Source of the DNA: Siphonobacter curvatus
Lineage (GTDB): Bacteria; Bacteroidota; Bacteroidia; Cytophagales; Spirosomataceae
NCBI RefSeq assembly: GCF_002943425.1
Contig: NZ_PTRA01000004.1
Span: 124,001 to 188,000, forward strand
Reading direction: 5' to 3'
DNA: 64,000 bases
Shown here: positions 35,893 through 43,825 of the stretch, one piece after another
How the letters are laid out: each line of letters begins with the position of its first letter
How positions within the stretch are numbered: the stretch's first letter is position 1
The notes under the pieces: model-generated
The model's input: only the letters and a program-made list of their open reading frames with translations
Databases searched by the model: none
Told to the model about the DNA's origin: nothing
Made by a program: the position numbers and the translations under genes

Positions 35893-36321
35893 ATGACGGC
35901 TTTAACGCTCCATCCCTATCTGTTTTTCGGCGGAAACTGCCGGGAGGCCATGGAATTTTACCGAACCATTTTTGGCGGAGAACTAACGGTATCTACTTAC
36001 GGTGATGGGCCAGCGGATGCTCATCAGGACCCCAAAGCCAACAGTGAGCAGATGAAAAGTAAAATTATGTTTTCCCGATTGCAGGGCGAAGTAATCTTAC
36101 TGGCCAGTGACCATCCTTACTATACGGAAACGCAAAACAACGGGCCCTTTAGTTTATCCCTCGAAGGTTCAGAAGACGAAAAATTGACGAGGTATTTTGA
36201 ACAGCTTTCGCAAGACGGTCAGATCACTGCTCCACTCATCAAACAATTCTGGGGAGAAACGTTTGGGATGGTCAAGGACCGATACGGCATTCACTGGATG
36301 GTTACCATCAAAGCAGGTTAG
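35893..36321 (+). CDS. VOC-superfamily protein (PhnB/glyoxalase-like)
   Basis: A 142-residue cytoplasmic protein with the beta-alpha-beta-beta-beta folds of the vicinal-oxygen-chelate superfamily. HPYLFFGGNCREAMEFYRTIFGGEL is the typical PhnB-type opening, and FGMVKDRYGIHWMV the closing motif. Members bind metals or small molecules, and some are antibiotic- or aldehyde-related enzymes, but this branch usually has no known reaction. It is convergent with the prolyl oligopeptidase gene. Confidence 0.85.
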   Translation: MTALTLHPYLFFGGNCREAMEFYRTIFGGELTVSTYGDGPADAHQDPKANSEQMKSKIMFSRLQGEVILLASDHPYYTETQNNGPFSLSLEGSEDEKLTRYFEQLSQDGQITAPLIKQFWGETFGMVKDRYGIHWMVTIKAG

Positions 36322-36345
36322 TGGTCATAAAAAATGGATCCTAAT

Positions 36346-36379
36346 AGAACGGAGCTTCATCTGAATGAAGCTCCGTTCT
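36346..36379. terminator. Perfect 15-bp hairpin between convergent genes
   Basis: AGAACGGAGCTTCAT (36346-36360) pairs with ATGAAGCTCCGTTCT (36365-36379) across a CTGA tetraloop. Neither side has a long T tract, but its position between two gene ends 62 bp apart supports a shared terminator. Confidence 0.8.
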
Positions 36380-36383
36380 GCGT

Positions 36384-38429
36384 TTAGTAGATCTCTAGGC
36401 CCATGTTCCAGAATACAAAGGCCCATTTATCGGCCTGTTCTTCAATGATTTTGGCCGTAGGTTTGCCAGCCCCGTGTCCTGCCGAGGTATCGATGCGAAT
36501 CAATACCGGATTGGGGCCGGCGTGTTTTTCCTGTAACGCTGCCGCAAATTTGAAGCTATGGGCGGGCACCACCCGGTCGTCGTGGTCGGCGGTGGTAATC
36601 ATCGTGGCCGGATAGGACGTACCGGCTTTCAACTGATGCAGGGGCGAATAGCCGTACAGGTTTTCAAAGCTCTCTTTTGACTGAGCACTCGATCCGTATT
36701 CAACCACCCAGCCCCAGCCCACGGTAAACAAATGAAAGCGTAACATATCCAGTACGCCCACGGCGGGGAGAGCCACGCGAAACAGCTCCGGCCGCTGCGT
36801 CATTACAGCACCCACGAGCAAGCCTCCATTGGAACCCCCGGCAATCGCCAGTCGCTCCGGACGGGTATACTGCTGGCGTTGCAGGTATTCCGCCGCCGCA
36901 ATGAAATCGTCGAATACATTCTGTTTGTTTTCCAGCATGCCGGCCTTGTGCCAGCTTTCGCCGTACTCGCCGCCGCCCCGCAAATTCACTTGGGCGTAGA
37001 TACCGCCGTTTTCGAGCAAAATGAGATTGGATGTGCTAAAGGCTGGACTCAAACTGATGTTGAACCCGCCGTAGGCATACAAGAGCGTAGGAGCCGAGCC
37101 GTCGCGAATCAGCCCTTTCTTATGCGTCAGAAACATCGGAACCAATGTGCCATCCTTACTGGGATAGAACACCTGATTCGTTTCGTAATCTTCTGGGTTA
37201 AACTGAATTTCGGAGGAACGAAAGAGCAACGATTCTCCCGTAGCAATCGTATAACGGAAAATCGTGGGCGGGTATAGAAAAGAAGTGAACGTGTAAAATA
37301 GCTCCTGATCGTCTTTATTGCCTGACCAGCCGTAAGAAGAACCCAGACCGGGCAGACGTACCTGCCGATCGAGCTGTCCCGTTGCCAAATCGTACTGGAA
37401 AACCTGATCCGTGACATCTTTCAGGTAATTCACGAAGAGTTTGCCACCACTCGTCCCGGCTGATTCCAGCTTTTCGGGCTTTTCCGCCACAAAAATGGAT
37501 TCTTCCCGGGTGAATGGATGGATTAGTACTAAGTGATAGTTCGAGGCATTTTCATTCGTATGAACCAGTAACTGATCCCCCCGATTATCGACAACGGCGT
37601 AGTTGTACTGAAATCCTTTGTAAAGTCGGATAAATGCACTGCCTTCCTGCTGCAAATCTTTCACCCAAATCTCCGACCCGTCCGTACCTTCCGAACTATT
37701 GAGGATCAGAAACCGCTCATCTTCAGTCGTTTGGGCAAAAAAGTAGCGATAGGGATGTTCCTGATCTTCAAATACCAGCTGATCTTCTTCCTGCGGGGTA
37801 CCTAGTTGGTGATAGTAGACTTTATGAAATTGGTTAGCCGCGGATAGCTCTTCACCGGGTTTCGGCTCGTCGTAACGACTGTAGTAAAAGCCGTTTTTAT
37901 GCCAGGCGGCACCGCTGAATTTAAGCCACCGTAAGACGTCGGACGTTTTTTCGCGGGTGGAAATTTCCATGACTTCCATTTCCTGCCAGTCTGAACCCGC
38001 CCGGTTGATACTCAGGGCGGCATATCGATGGTCGTGCGAAAATCCGGCGAAATTGGCCGTCACCGTTCCGTCACTTGACCAGGTATTCGGATCCAGAAAC
38101 ACTTCCGGTTCCGCCGCTAATCCTTTCTGGTAATAAACGACCGCCTGGTTTTGCAGACCGTCGTTCTTGGAGAAAAAGTAGTAGTCACCGACGCGAAACG
38201 GCGAGCCGTAGCGGGGATAATTCCAAAGCTTTTCGAGGCGTTTTTTGATACGATCCCGAAAGGGAATTTGCTCTAAATACTGAAAAGTTACTTTATTTTG
38301 CTCAGCCACCCAAGCCAGCGTTTCGGGAGCCGTATCGTTCTCCAACCAGCGGTAGGGATCTGCGACGGTGGTTCCAAAATAATCATCCGTAACGCTAAAA
38401 TCCTGCCGGGTTTCGGGGTAATGAATCAT
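36384..38429 (-). CDS. Prolyl oligopeptidase (S9A family)
   Basis: A 681-residue serine peptidase cutting after proline in short peptides. A seven-bladed beta-propeller (about 70-400) precedes an alpha/beta-hydrolase domain. GGSNGGLLVGA gives Ser533, TTADHDDRVVPAHSFKF the Asp, and DTSAGHGAGKPTAK His652. The N-terminus MIHYPETRQDFSVTDDYFGTTVADPYRWLE is classical for the family. No signal peptide is seen, so it acts in the cytoplasm. Length is standard. Confidence 0.95.
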   Translation of the reverse strand: MIHYPETRQDFSVTDDYFGTTVADPYRWLENDTAPETLAWVAEQNKVTFQYLEQIPFRDRIKKRLEKLWNYPRYGSPFRVGDYYFFSKNDGLQNQAVVYYQKGLAAEPEVFLDPNTWSSDGTVTANFAGFSHDHRYAALSINRAGSDWQEMEVMEISTREKTSDVLRWLKFSGAAWHKNGFYYSRYDEPKPGEELSAANQFHKVYYHQLGTPQEEDQLVFEDQEHPYRYFFAQTTEDERFLILNSSEGTDGSEIWVKDLQQEGSAFIRLYKGFQYNYAVVDNRGDQLLVHTNENASNYHLVLIHPFTREESIFVAEKPEKLESAGTSGGKLFVNYLKDVTDQVFQYDLATGQLDRQVRLPGLGSSYGWSGNKDDQELFYTFTSFLYPPTIFRYTIATGESLLFRSSEIQFNPEDYETNQVFYPSKDGTLVPMFLTHKKGLIRDGSAPTLLYAYGGFNISLSPAFSTSNLILLENGGIYAQVNLRGGGEYGESWHKAGMLENKQNVFDDFIAAAEYLQRQQYTRPERLAIAGGSNGGLLVGAVMTQRPELFRVALPAVGVLDMLRFHLFTVGWGWVVEYGSSAQSKESFENLYGYSPLHQLKAGTSYPATMITTADHDDRVVPAHSFKFAAALQEKHAGPNPVLIRIDTSAGHGAGKPTAKIIEEQADKWAFVFWNMGLEIY

Positions 38430-38611
38430 ACGAAAAAGATAGTTTTAAAGGCCAATAAAAAGTAAATATGCTCGTGTAAAATCAAGTAATAAGATAGAAG
38501 TATTTGCATAGTTAACAAAAATAATTTTGTGTATTAAAAGATAAAATATGTAATTATAAAAGCCATTAAACTATCAACCAACAACAATTAACCATCAACC
38601 AATTTTCCCAC

Positions 38612-39139
38612 ATGGAGCATCTTAAATTTCCCATTGGCCCCTTTCAATTAAAGGAGAATTATACGGACGAGGAACTTCAAAAATGCGTTGAAATTATTCG
38701 AGCTTCACCCGCTACCTATCGCAGACTAGTACAAGATCTTTCCGAAGAAGAGCTGCTTAAAACGTATCGGGAAGGCAGCTGGACTATTCGGCAGCTGGTC
38801 CATCACGTAGCCGATATTCAACTGCTGCATTATTTCCGAATGAAAAAAGCAATGACTGAACCGGACTATGCCGAGGCGACCCTTATTGACATGGGTGGTT
38901 GGGCCCATACTGCCGATAGTGTGTCCGCACCCGTAGAAGACTCACTCCTGCTTTTCGAAGGCGTACACCAGCGGTATGCCTACCTGATTGAATCTTTAAC
39001 ACCTGAACAACTGGAGCTTAGCTATTTTCATCCCGTCCGCAACATTTACTTTAATCAAAAGCAGGCCATCGCCATTTCAGCTTGGCACGTGCAGCATCAT
39101 TTGGCCCATATTGAGTTGGCTTTGGGATTGCGGGTTTAA
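38612..39139 (+). CDS. YfiT-type DinB-like metal-dependent hydrolase / bacillithiol transferase
   Basis: A 175-residue four-helix-bundle protein of the DinB/YfiT superfamily. GSWTIRQLVHHVADIQ supplies the first ligand (His65), and AWHVQHHLAHIELAL the other two (His159, His163), the same spacing as the metal site of B. subtilis YfiT. The opening FPIGPFQLKENYTDEEL is typical for the family. These proteins may conjugate bacillithiol to electrophiles, which several Bacteroidota make. Single gene with AT-rich upstream region shared with the divergent oligopeptidase gene. Confidence 0.85.
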   Translation: MEHLKFPIGPFQLKENYTDEELQKCVEIIRASPATYRRLVQDLSEEELLKTYREGSWTIRQLVHHVADIQLLHYFRMKKAMTEPDYAEATLIDMGGWAHTADSVSAPVEDSLLLFEGVHQRYAYLIESLTPEQLELSYFHPVRNIYFNQKQAIAISAWHVQHHLAHIELALGLRV

Positions 39140-39258
39140 TGGAATTTGGGGTTTGAATTTGGTTTAAAGTTTGAATGTCGTTTAAGTAGGGTTTAAGGTT
39201 TGGAATAGGGTTTAAGGTTTAAATTTTTAAAGTTTAGGTATTAAATAAAAATAATTAA

Positions 39259-39294
39259 ATTTCAAACATTTCAAACATTTCAAACATTTCAAAC
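39259..39294. repeat. Four tandem copies of a 9-bp unit (ATTTCAAAC)
   Basis: ATTTCAAAC is repeated four times without change (39259-39294). The recombinase stop codon lies in the last unit, so repeat number changes could alter its C-terminal residues. The preceding 120 bp carry many GTTTGAA and GTTTAAGG words, complementary to the unit, so the whole region can fold back on itself. Confidence 0.8.
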
Positions 39295-39954
39295 ATCCAC
39301 CTCCCGGCGTTTTAATAACCGATACACGGCTTTACTTTCGAATGATTTTTGTCGTCGGGTTTGGTAATGCGTCTGGTTTAATTTGTCGGCAATTTGGGCG
39401 TAGGTCATTCCCATGTTTCGGTACAAAAGAGCCAGTTCAGTAGCTTGTACATTGGCTTTATTACTGCGGGCATTTTGCTGACGGATTTGTTCTCCTTTTT
39501 TGATAGCCAGAGCATTCAGATTTTCCGGTTTTCCCAGGTTAAAACCCTGGGATTTTTTTTGGGCCAGAGCCGCCCGGGTCCGTTCTGACGTTCGCTCAGC
39601 TTCATACTGAGCAAAGGTTACCATCATTCCGACCGTTAACGTATTGGCATCGGGTAAATCACAGGCAACAAAATCAATGCCCGAATCCCGCAGGGTCATG
39701 ACAAAAGCCACATTGCGACTGAGACGGTCGAGTTTTGCAATGAGCAATTTGGCGTGGTGTTGGTGACAGGCCCGGATAGCTGCCTGTAGCTGAGGCCGCT
39801 CGCTCTTGCGGCCCGATTCAATTTCGGTAAATTCTTCTACCAGCGTATCCGACTCCCGAAGGTATCGCTCCACAATCGCCCGCTGATCCCCCAAGCCCAA
39901 TCCGCTTCGCCCCTGACTTTTAGTAGAGACACGGTAGTAACAGATATATTTCAT
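39289..39954 (-). CDS. Small serine recombinase (resolvase/invertase family)
   Basis: About 221 residues, from an ATG at 39954. The N-terminal resolvase domain (MKYICYYRVSTKSQGRSGLGL) has the catalytic Ser10 and Arg8, the KLDRLSRN motif with Arg77 and Arg80, and the long E helix (VTFAQYEAERTSERTRAALAQKK). A short C-terminal helix-turn-helix follows (ELALLYRNMGMTYAQIADKLN). Size fits site-specific resolvases or DNA invertases, not large integrases. No transposase, resistance gene or terminal repeats surround it, so its role is open: chromosomal inversion or remnant of an element. A 40-bp dyad upstream may be its site. Confidence 0.9.
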   Translation of the reverse strand: MKYICYYRVSTKSQGRSGLGLGDQRAIVERYLRESDTLVEEFTEIESGRKSERPQLQAAIRACHQHHAKLLIAKLDRLSRNVAFVMTLRDSGIDFVACDLPDANTLTVGMMVTFAQYEAERTSERTRAALAQKKSQGFNLGKPENLNALAIKKGEQIRQQNARSNKANVQATELALLYRNMGMTYAQIADKLNQTHYQTRRQKSFESKAVYRLLKRREVDV

Positions 39955-40311
39955 AACGATGGGCATGATTCCGCTCAAATACTGAGCAACTAACAACAAA
40001 TCACGGCTCTTATAAGTAAAGCTTATCGAAGAAAACGCCGTTTTTACTCAAAAATAAACCTCTTATGGCATTTTACAAACGTCCGTTTAAAAAATGCCAT
40101 AACCATTTTTGCTATGTTAAAGCCGCTGAGATTCGTACAGACGATAGCATTTCTTTTCTTAGGACGAGTATCAAAATCTCAGATCGATTCTTTAGACAGA
40201 GAAAAGAAGCATTTTTTAGAAAACGGAGTGTGTCGTGAGTTTTACCAACCGCTTATTGACTATACACTCTGGAAGTATTTTTCCCAACAACAAACCATTT
40301 ACCTCTATTGC
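39955..40311. other. Divergent region between recombinase and fucosidase genes
   Basis: About 357 bp. It contains the dyad at 40063-40102. An open frame runs from 40114 into the fucosidase gene (66 extra codons), but it hides the signal peptide and is probably not translated. Promoters for both genes must lie here. Confidence 0.5.
40063..40102. other. 40-bp near-perfect dyad, candidate crossover or operator site of the serine recombinase
   Basis: Two 19-bp half-sites flank a two-base TC centre. Half-site arms TTATGGCATTTT (40063-40074) and AAAATGCCATAA (40091-40102) are exact inverses, and inner AAACG (40077-40081) and CGTTT (40084-40088) also pair, leaving only two mismatched positions of 19. 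Serine recombinases cut at a central dinucleotide between inverted half-sites, and a non-palindromic one sets orientation. It lies 109 bp upstream of the recombinase start. A simple regulator site is the alternative. Confidence 0.5.
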
Positions 40312-41688
40312 ATGAAACGAATTTGCCTGTGGGCTCTCTTGCTTTGCTTGCCCGTATTAACCCAAGCTCAAAAAAATCTTGTCCAGCTTCAGAAGGATTT
40401 TGTGGATCTTCGCTTTGGTATGTTTATCCACTTCAACATTCCAACGTTTATGGATGAAGACTGGGCTGATCCTGATGCTTCACCTGCTCTTTTTAACCCG
40501 ACTAAACTGGATTGTCAGCAGTGGGCCAAAGCGGCCAAAACCGCTAAGATGTCCTACGGAGCCTTGACGACCAAACACCACAGCGGTTTCTGTATCTGGG
40601 ATACGAAAACTACGGACTACAACGTCATGCACAGTCCACTCAAGCGGGATGTGGTGAAAGAATATACGCAGGCCTTTCGCTCCAATGGACTGAAAGTCAT
40701 GCTGTATTACTCCATTCTGGATACGCATCACAAACTACGACCCGGTTACATTACCCGGCAGCACATCGATATGGTGAAAAGCCAGTTGACGGAACTATTG
40801 ACCAATTACGGCGAAATTTCCGCCCTGATCATTGACGGTTGGGATGCTCCGTGGTCACGCATTTCGTACGACGAAATTCCCTTCGAGGAAATTTACTACC
40901 ACATCAAATCCATTCAGCCGAACTGCCTGGTGATGGATCTGAACGCAGCCAAGTATCCGGCGGAAGCCTTGTATTACACGGACATCAAGTCCTACGAGCA
41001 GGGAGCAGGCCAGCATATTTCCAAGGAAACCAACCGCCTGCCGGCATTATCCTGTCTGCCGATTAATGGAGCCTGGTTCTGGAAAACGAAATTCCCCAAT
41101 GAGCCCGTGAAAGATCCGGCCGTATTGGTGAAAGACAATCTGGTACCTTTCAATAAAGCTTATTGTAATTTTATCCTCAACGTGGCTCCCAACCGCGAAG
41201 GCCTCATCGACGCCAACGCCTTGGCTGCCCTTCAAAAAATGGGTGAGTTGTGGACTGAAAAAGCAACTTCATCCAACCTGCCTACCTACGATGCTCCGGT
41301 TATTTCTTCGAATCTGGCGAAGAAACGTCCTGCCAATGGAAGCTGGAGTAATGACATGGACATTTTCGATTTCGGAAACGATGATAGTTTCCGGACATCC
41401 TGGCGTTCCAATCCAACGGTAAAAAATCCCTGGTACGAAGTGACCCTAGATAAAGTACAGCCGTTTAATCTCATCTCCGTCTATGTAACTCAGGATGAGA
41501 TTACTGCGTATCAAGTGGAATACTTTAACAATGGTAAATGGCATCCCCTTGCCGTGAAAAATCGGGCGGGTAAAGCGAAGATTCACCGGTTTCCTACGGT
41601 ATACGGCGAGAAAGTACGGATGCGTATTGATGGGTACAAAAATCCGCCCAGCATTGCTGAGTTTGGCGTGTACAACGAACGCAATTAA
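40312..41688 (+). CDS. GH29 alpha-L-fucosidase-type hydrolase with C-terminal discoidin-like domain
   Basis: About 458 residues, exported (MKRICLWALLLCLPVLTQAQ). The start at 40312 gives the signal peptide; the frame extends 66 codons upstream without support. Catalytic domain to about residue 325: RFGMFIHFNIPTF, YGALTTKHHSGFCIWDT (His89, His90) and SALIIDGWDAPW with Asp175 at the nucleophile position, and CNFILNVAPNREGLI. The last 130 residues are a beta-sandwich resembling F5/8 type C (discoidin) domains, probably for carbohydrate binding. The gene is convergent with the GH35 gene and shares a terminator. It is clearly diverged from the fucosidase at 15287, so a different linkage is likely. 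Confidence 0.86.
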   Translation: MKRICLWALLLCLPVLTQAQKNLVQLQKDFVDLRFGMFIHFNIPTFMDEDWADPDASPALFNPTKLDCQQWAKAAKTAKMSYGALTTKHHSGFCIWDTKTTDYNVMHSPLKRDVVKEYTQAFRSNGLKVMLYYSILDTHHKLRPGYITRQHIDMVKSQLTELLTNYGEISALIIDGWDAPWSRISYDEIPFEEIYYHIKSIQPNCLVMDLNAAKYPAEALYYTDIKSYEQGAGQHISKETNRLPALSCLPINGAWFWKTKFPNEPVKDPAVLVKDNLVPFNKAYCNFILNVAPNREGLIDANALAALQKMGELWTEKATSSNLPTYDAPVISSNLAKKRPANGSWSNDMDIFDFGNDDSFRTSWRSNPTVKNPWYEVTLDKVQPFNLISVYVTQDEITAYQVEYFNNGKWHPLAVKNRAGKAKIHRFPTVYGEKVRMRIDGYKNPPSIAEFGVYNERN

Positions 41689-41702
41689 GTAGAGGTCTAA
41701 AA

Positions 41703-41740
41703 AGAAAACGAGCCCCTTGACGTCAAGGGGCTCGTTTTCT
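41703..41740. terminator. Perfect 19-bp bidirectional terminator
   Basis: A fully self-complementary 38-bp sequence centred on GACGTC, with AGAAAACGAGCCCC on the left arm and its complement on the right, giving A and T tracts on both sides. Ends both the fucosidase (plus) and GH35 (minus) genes. Confidence 0.93.
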
Positions 41741-41756
41741 GTAGGTTGGAAATCGA

Positions 41757-43577
41757 TTACTCCAGCGTTTTGCGACCGCTAATGTCTGCCGCTTCCAACT
41801 GGTGCTGATCGAAAATCACGACTTCATTGGTTCCTTTTTTCAACCAGGAAGCCGGACAATACAAGCGGGTTTGCGGACCCCGTTCCCAGTAACGGCCCAG
41901 GTTGTGTCCGTTCACGTAAATGACTCCTTTTTTGTAAGCACTCAAATCAAAATAGGTATCGGCAGTTTCGGTCAACTCGAATGACCCTTTGAAAAATCGT
42001 CCGGGCTGATCGGGTACTACTTGGGCGGATTTCAGCGACTGGATGTAGGGCGTGGTAAAGGGCAAATTAAATACCTGCCAGTTCATCAGCGTCATCCCAT
42101 TAAGTGAAACCCGGTCGGTGATTCCCTTTCGGTCAATCATGTATTCGGCAAAATTGATTCGTCCCATTCCTTCTACCAGAATATCCAGCATCGGTTCCTT
42201 GGCATCGGTCTTGGGTAAAGTAATGCTGAAATTTCCGCCGTCTCGATAGACGTGGCCGACGTATTTCCCATCTACATAGACCGTTGCATAATCGTGTACT
42301 TCGGTTAGGATCAGCTTGCCAGACGTATGAGCGTTCAAACGCGTCCGGTACAGAATAAAACCGGAGTTCTGACCGAAGGCTTCCATCGGTTTGGGTTGAG
42401 CGACCGTTTGCGGTGCGGGCAAGTTATTCCAGACTGCACCATACGCTTTCATGGCTATAGCAGGAATTTCCATAACCGGAATCGGAGCGGGAATGGGTGG
42501 CGGAGTCTGTCCCGTATGCTGCTGAATCAACTTACGAAGGGCCATATATTTAGGCGTAGCCCGACCCTGTTCGTTGACGGGAGCATCGTAATCATAGCTG
42601 GTTAAGTCCGGCTGGTATTCGGTCGGTTTGAACCCATTCGCCCCTGCAGTAAAGCCAAAGTTCGTACCGCCGTGCAAGACGTAAAAGTTCAAGGATAGTT
42701 TATTTTTCAGCAAGAAACGAACTTCTCTCATTAAGCTTGCCGTATCGGGGCGAGCCCATTTTTCGCCCCAGTGGGTCAGCCATCCAGGATACGTTTCGCT
42801 ACTGAAAACGGGTACGTCAGGATTTAGTTTTCGGGCCAGCGTAAAGTCGTGTTCGCTGGCCCCGGGATCAAGGCCCGAGGCTACGCCCGGCAGACTACCC
42901 GCTTTCAGATTAGGCGTTGCCGGGCCGTCGGCGGTATAGAAAGGAACGTTGATGCCGTTTTTCTGCCAAAGTTGCTGGATGGTTCGAAGATACGCACGGT
43001 CGTTGGCGTAGCTGCCATATTCATTCTCGATCTGTACCATCAGGATCGGACCGCCTTTGGACACCTGTAGCTCTCGAACCTGTCGACTCAGTTGTTGTAC
43101 GTAACGTTCCACCGCTTTCATGTACGTCGGGTCCAGGCAACGAACTTTGAGGTCGGGTTGAGCGAGCAGATAGGGCGGTAAGCCACCAAAGTCCCACTCC
43201 GCACATACGTACGGACCGGGTCGCAGTAACACCCACATGCCTTCCGCCTGAGCCAGTCGAATGAAGGCAGCGATGTCGCGGTTTTCGGACTTGAAATCAA
43301 ACGCACCGGGTTTTTCTTCGTGGTAATTCCAGAAAACGTATACAGCTACCGTGTTGCAGCCCATGGCTTTCGCCATTTGAATGCGGTGTTTCCAGTACTC
43401 CTTTGGAATACGGGCCGGGTGCATTTCGCCACTGATGAGCTGATACGGTTTGCCGTCGAGAAGAAAATCAGTTTTACTTAGGGAAAACGTGTGGGGCTTT
43501 GACTGAGCCTGAACCCACTGGCTACGCAGGGTAACCCAGAGCATCAAAGAAATTAGAATAGAAATTCGGGTATTCAT
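41757..43577 (-). CDS. GH35 beta-galactosidase
   Basis: A 606-residue exported enzyme (signal peptide ends near WVQAQ). The TIM barrel begins at FLLDGKPYQLISGEMHPARIP, and GGPILMVQIENEYGSYAND gives the acid/base Glu186; PVFSSETYPGWLTHWG gives the nucleophile Glu261, the standard GH35 pair. Two beta-sandwich domains follow, the last with GVIYVNGHNLGRYWERGPQ, the typical GH35 ending. It removes terminal beta-linked galactose in the periplasm. Alone on the minus strand, divergent from the Gfo/Idh genes; together they form a second carbohydrate region. Confidence 0.94.
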   Translation of the reverse strand: MNTRISILISLMLWVTLRSQWVQAQSKPHTFSLSKTDFLLDGKPYQLISGEMHPARIPKEYWKHRIQMAKAMGCNTVAVYVFWNYHEEKPGAFDFKSENRDIAAFIRLAQAEGMWVLLRPGPYVCAEWDFGGLPPYLLAQPDLKVRCLDPTYMKAVERYVQQLSRQVRELQVSKGGPILMVQIENEYGSYANDRAYLRTIQQLWQKNGINVPFYTADGPATPNLKAGSLPGVASGLDPGASEHDFTLARKLNPDVPVFSSETYPGWLTHWGEKWARPDTASLMREVRFLLKNKLSLNFYVLHGGTNFGFTAGANGFKPTEYQPDLTSYDYDAPVNEQGRATPKYMALRKLIQQHTGQTPPPIPAPIPVMEIPAIAMKAYGAVWNNLPAPQTVAQPKPMEAFGQNSGFILYRTRLNAHTSGKLILTEVHDYATVYVDGKYVGHVYRDGGNFSITLPKTDAKEPMLDILVEGMGRINFAEYMIDRKGITDRVSLNGMTLMNWQVFNLPFTTPYIQSLKSAQVVPDQPGRFFKGSFELTETADTYFDLSAYKKGVIYVNGHNLGRYWERGPQTRLYCPASWLKKGTNEVVIFDQHQLEAADISGRKTLE

Positions 43578-43825
43578 AAAGGTTTTCGTAAGAAATAAGG
43601 GAAGTATCTAGTTTAGTAAACCTCGTATTCCTGAATTCATACTCGTTTTGAATCCGATTATCAATGTAACTGTCCGTATAACTGTTGGAAATGGGTGACG
43701 GTCAGCGGTTTTTTAGAAAAACCTTCTTCCTATATTAAGGTAAGACGCTTCTGGGAAAAGTCTTATCTTTAACAAAAAGAGAAAGCTTACGGGCTAGCTC
43801 TGACTACCTCTATCCTGCTATTCGT

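Noticed and set aside
39259-39294. CRISPR-like array
   Set aside because: Units are 9 bp and contiguous, with no spacers and no cas genes nearby.
39289-39954. Serine recombinase as part of a transposon or integron
   Set aside because: No transposase, terminal inverted repeats, target duplications, attC sites or cargo genes are seen around it.
40114-40311. N-terminal extension of the fucosidase gene (66 codons)
   Set aside because: The frame is open, but the residues are unlike the family and would bury the signal peptide that starts at 40312.
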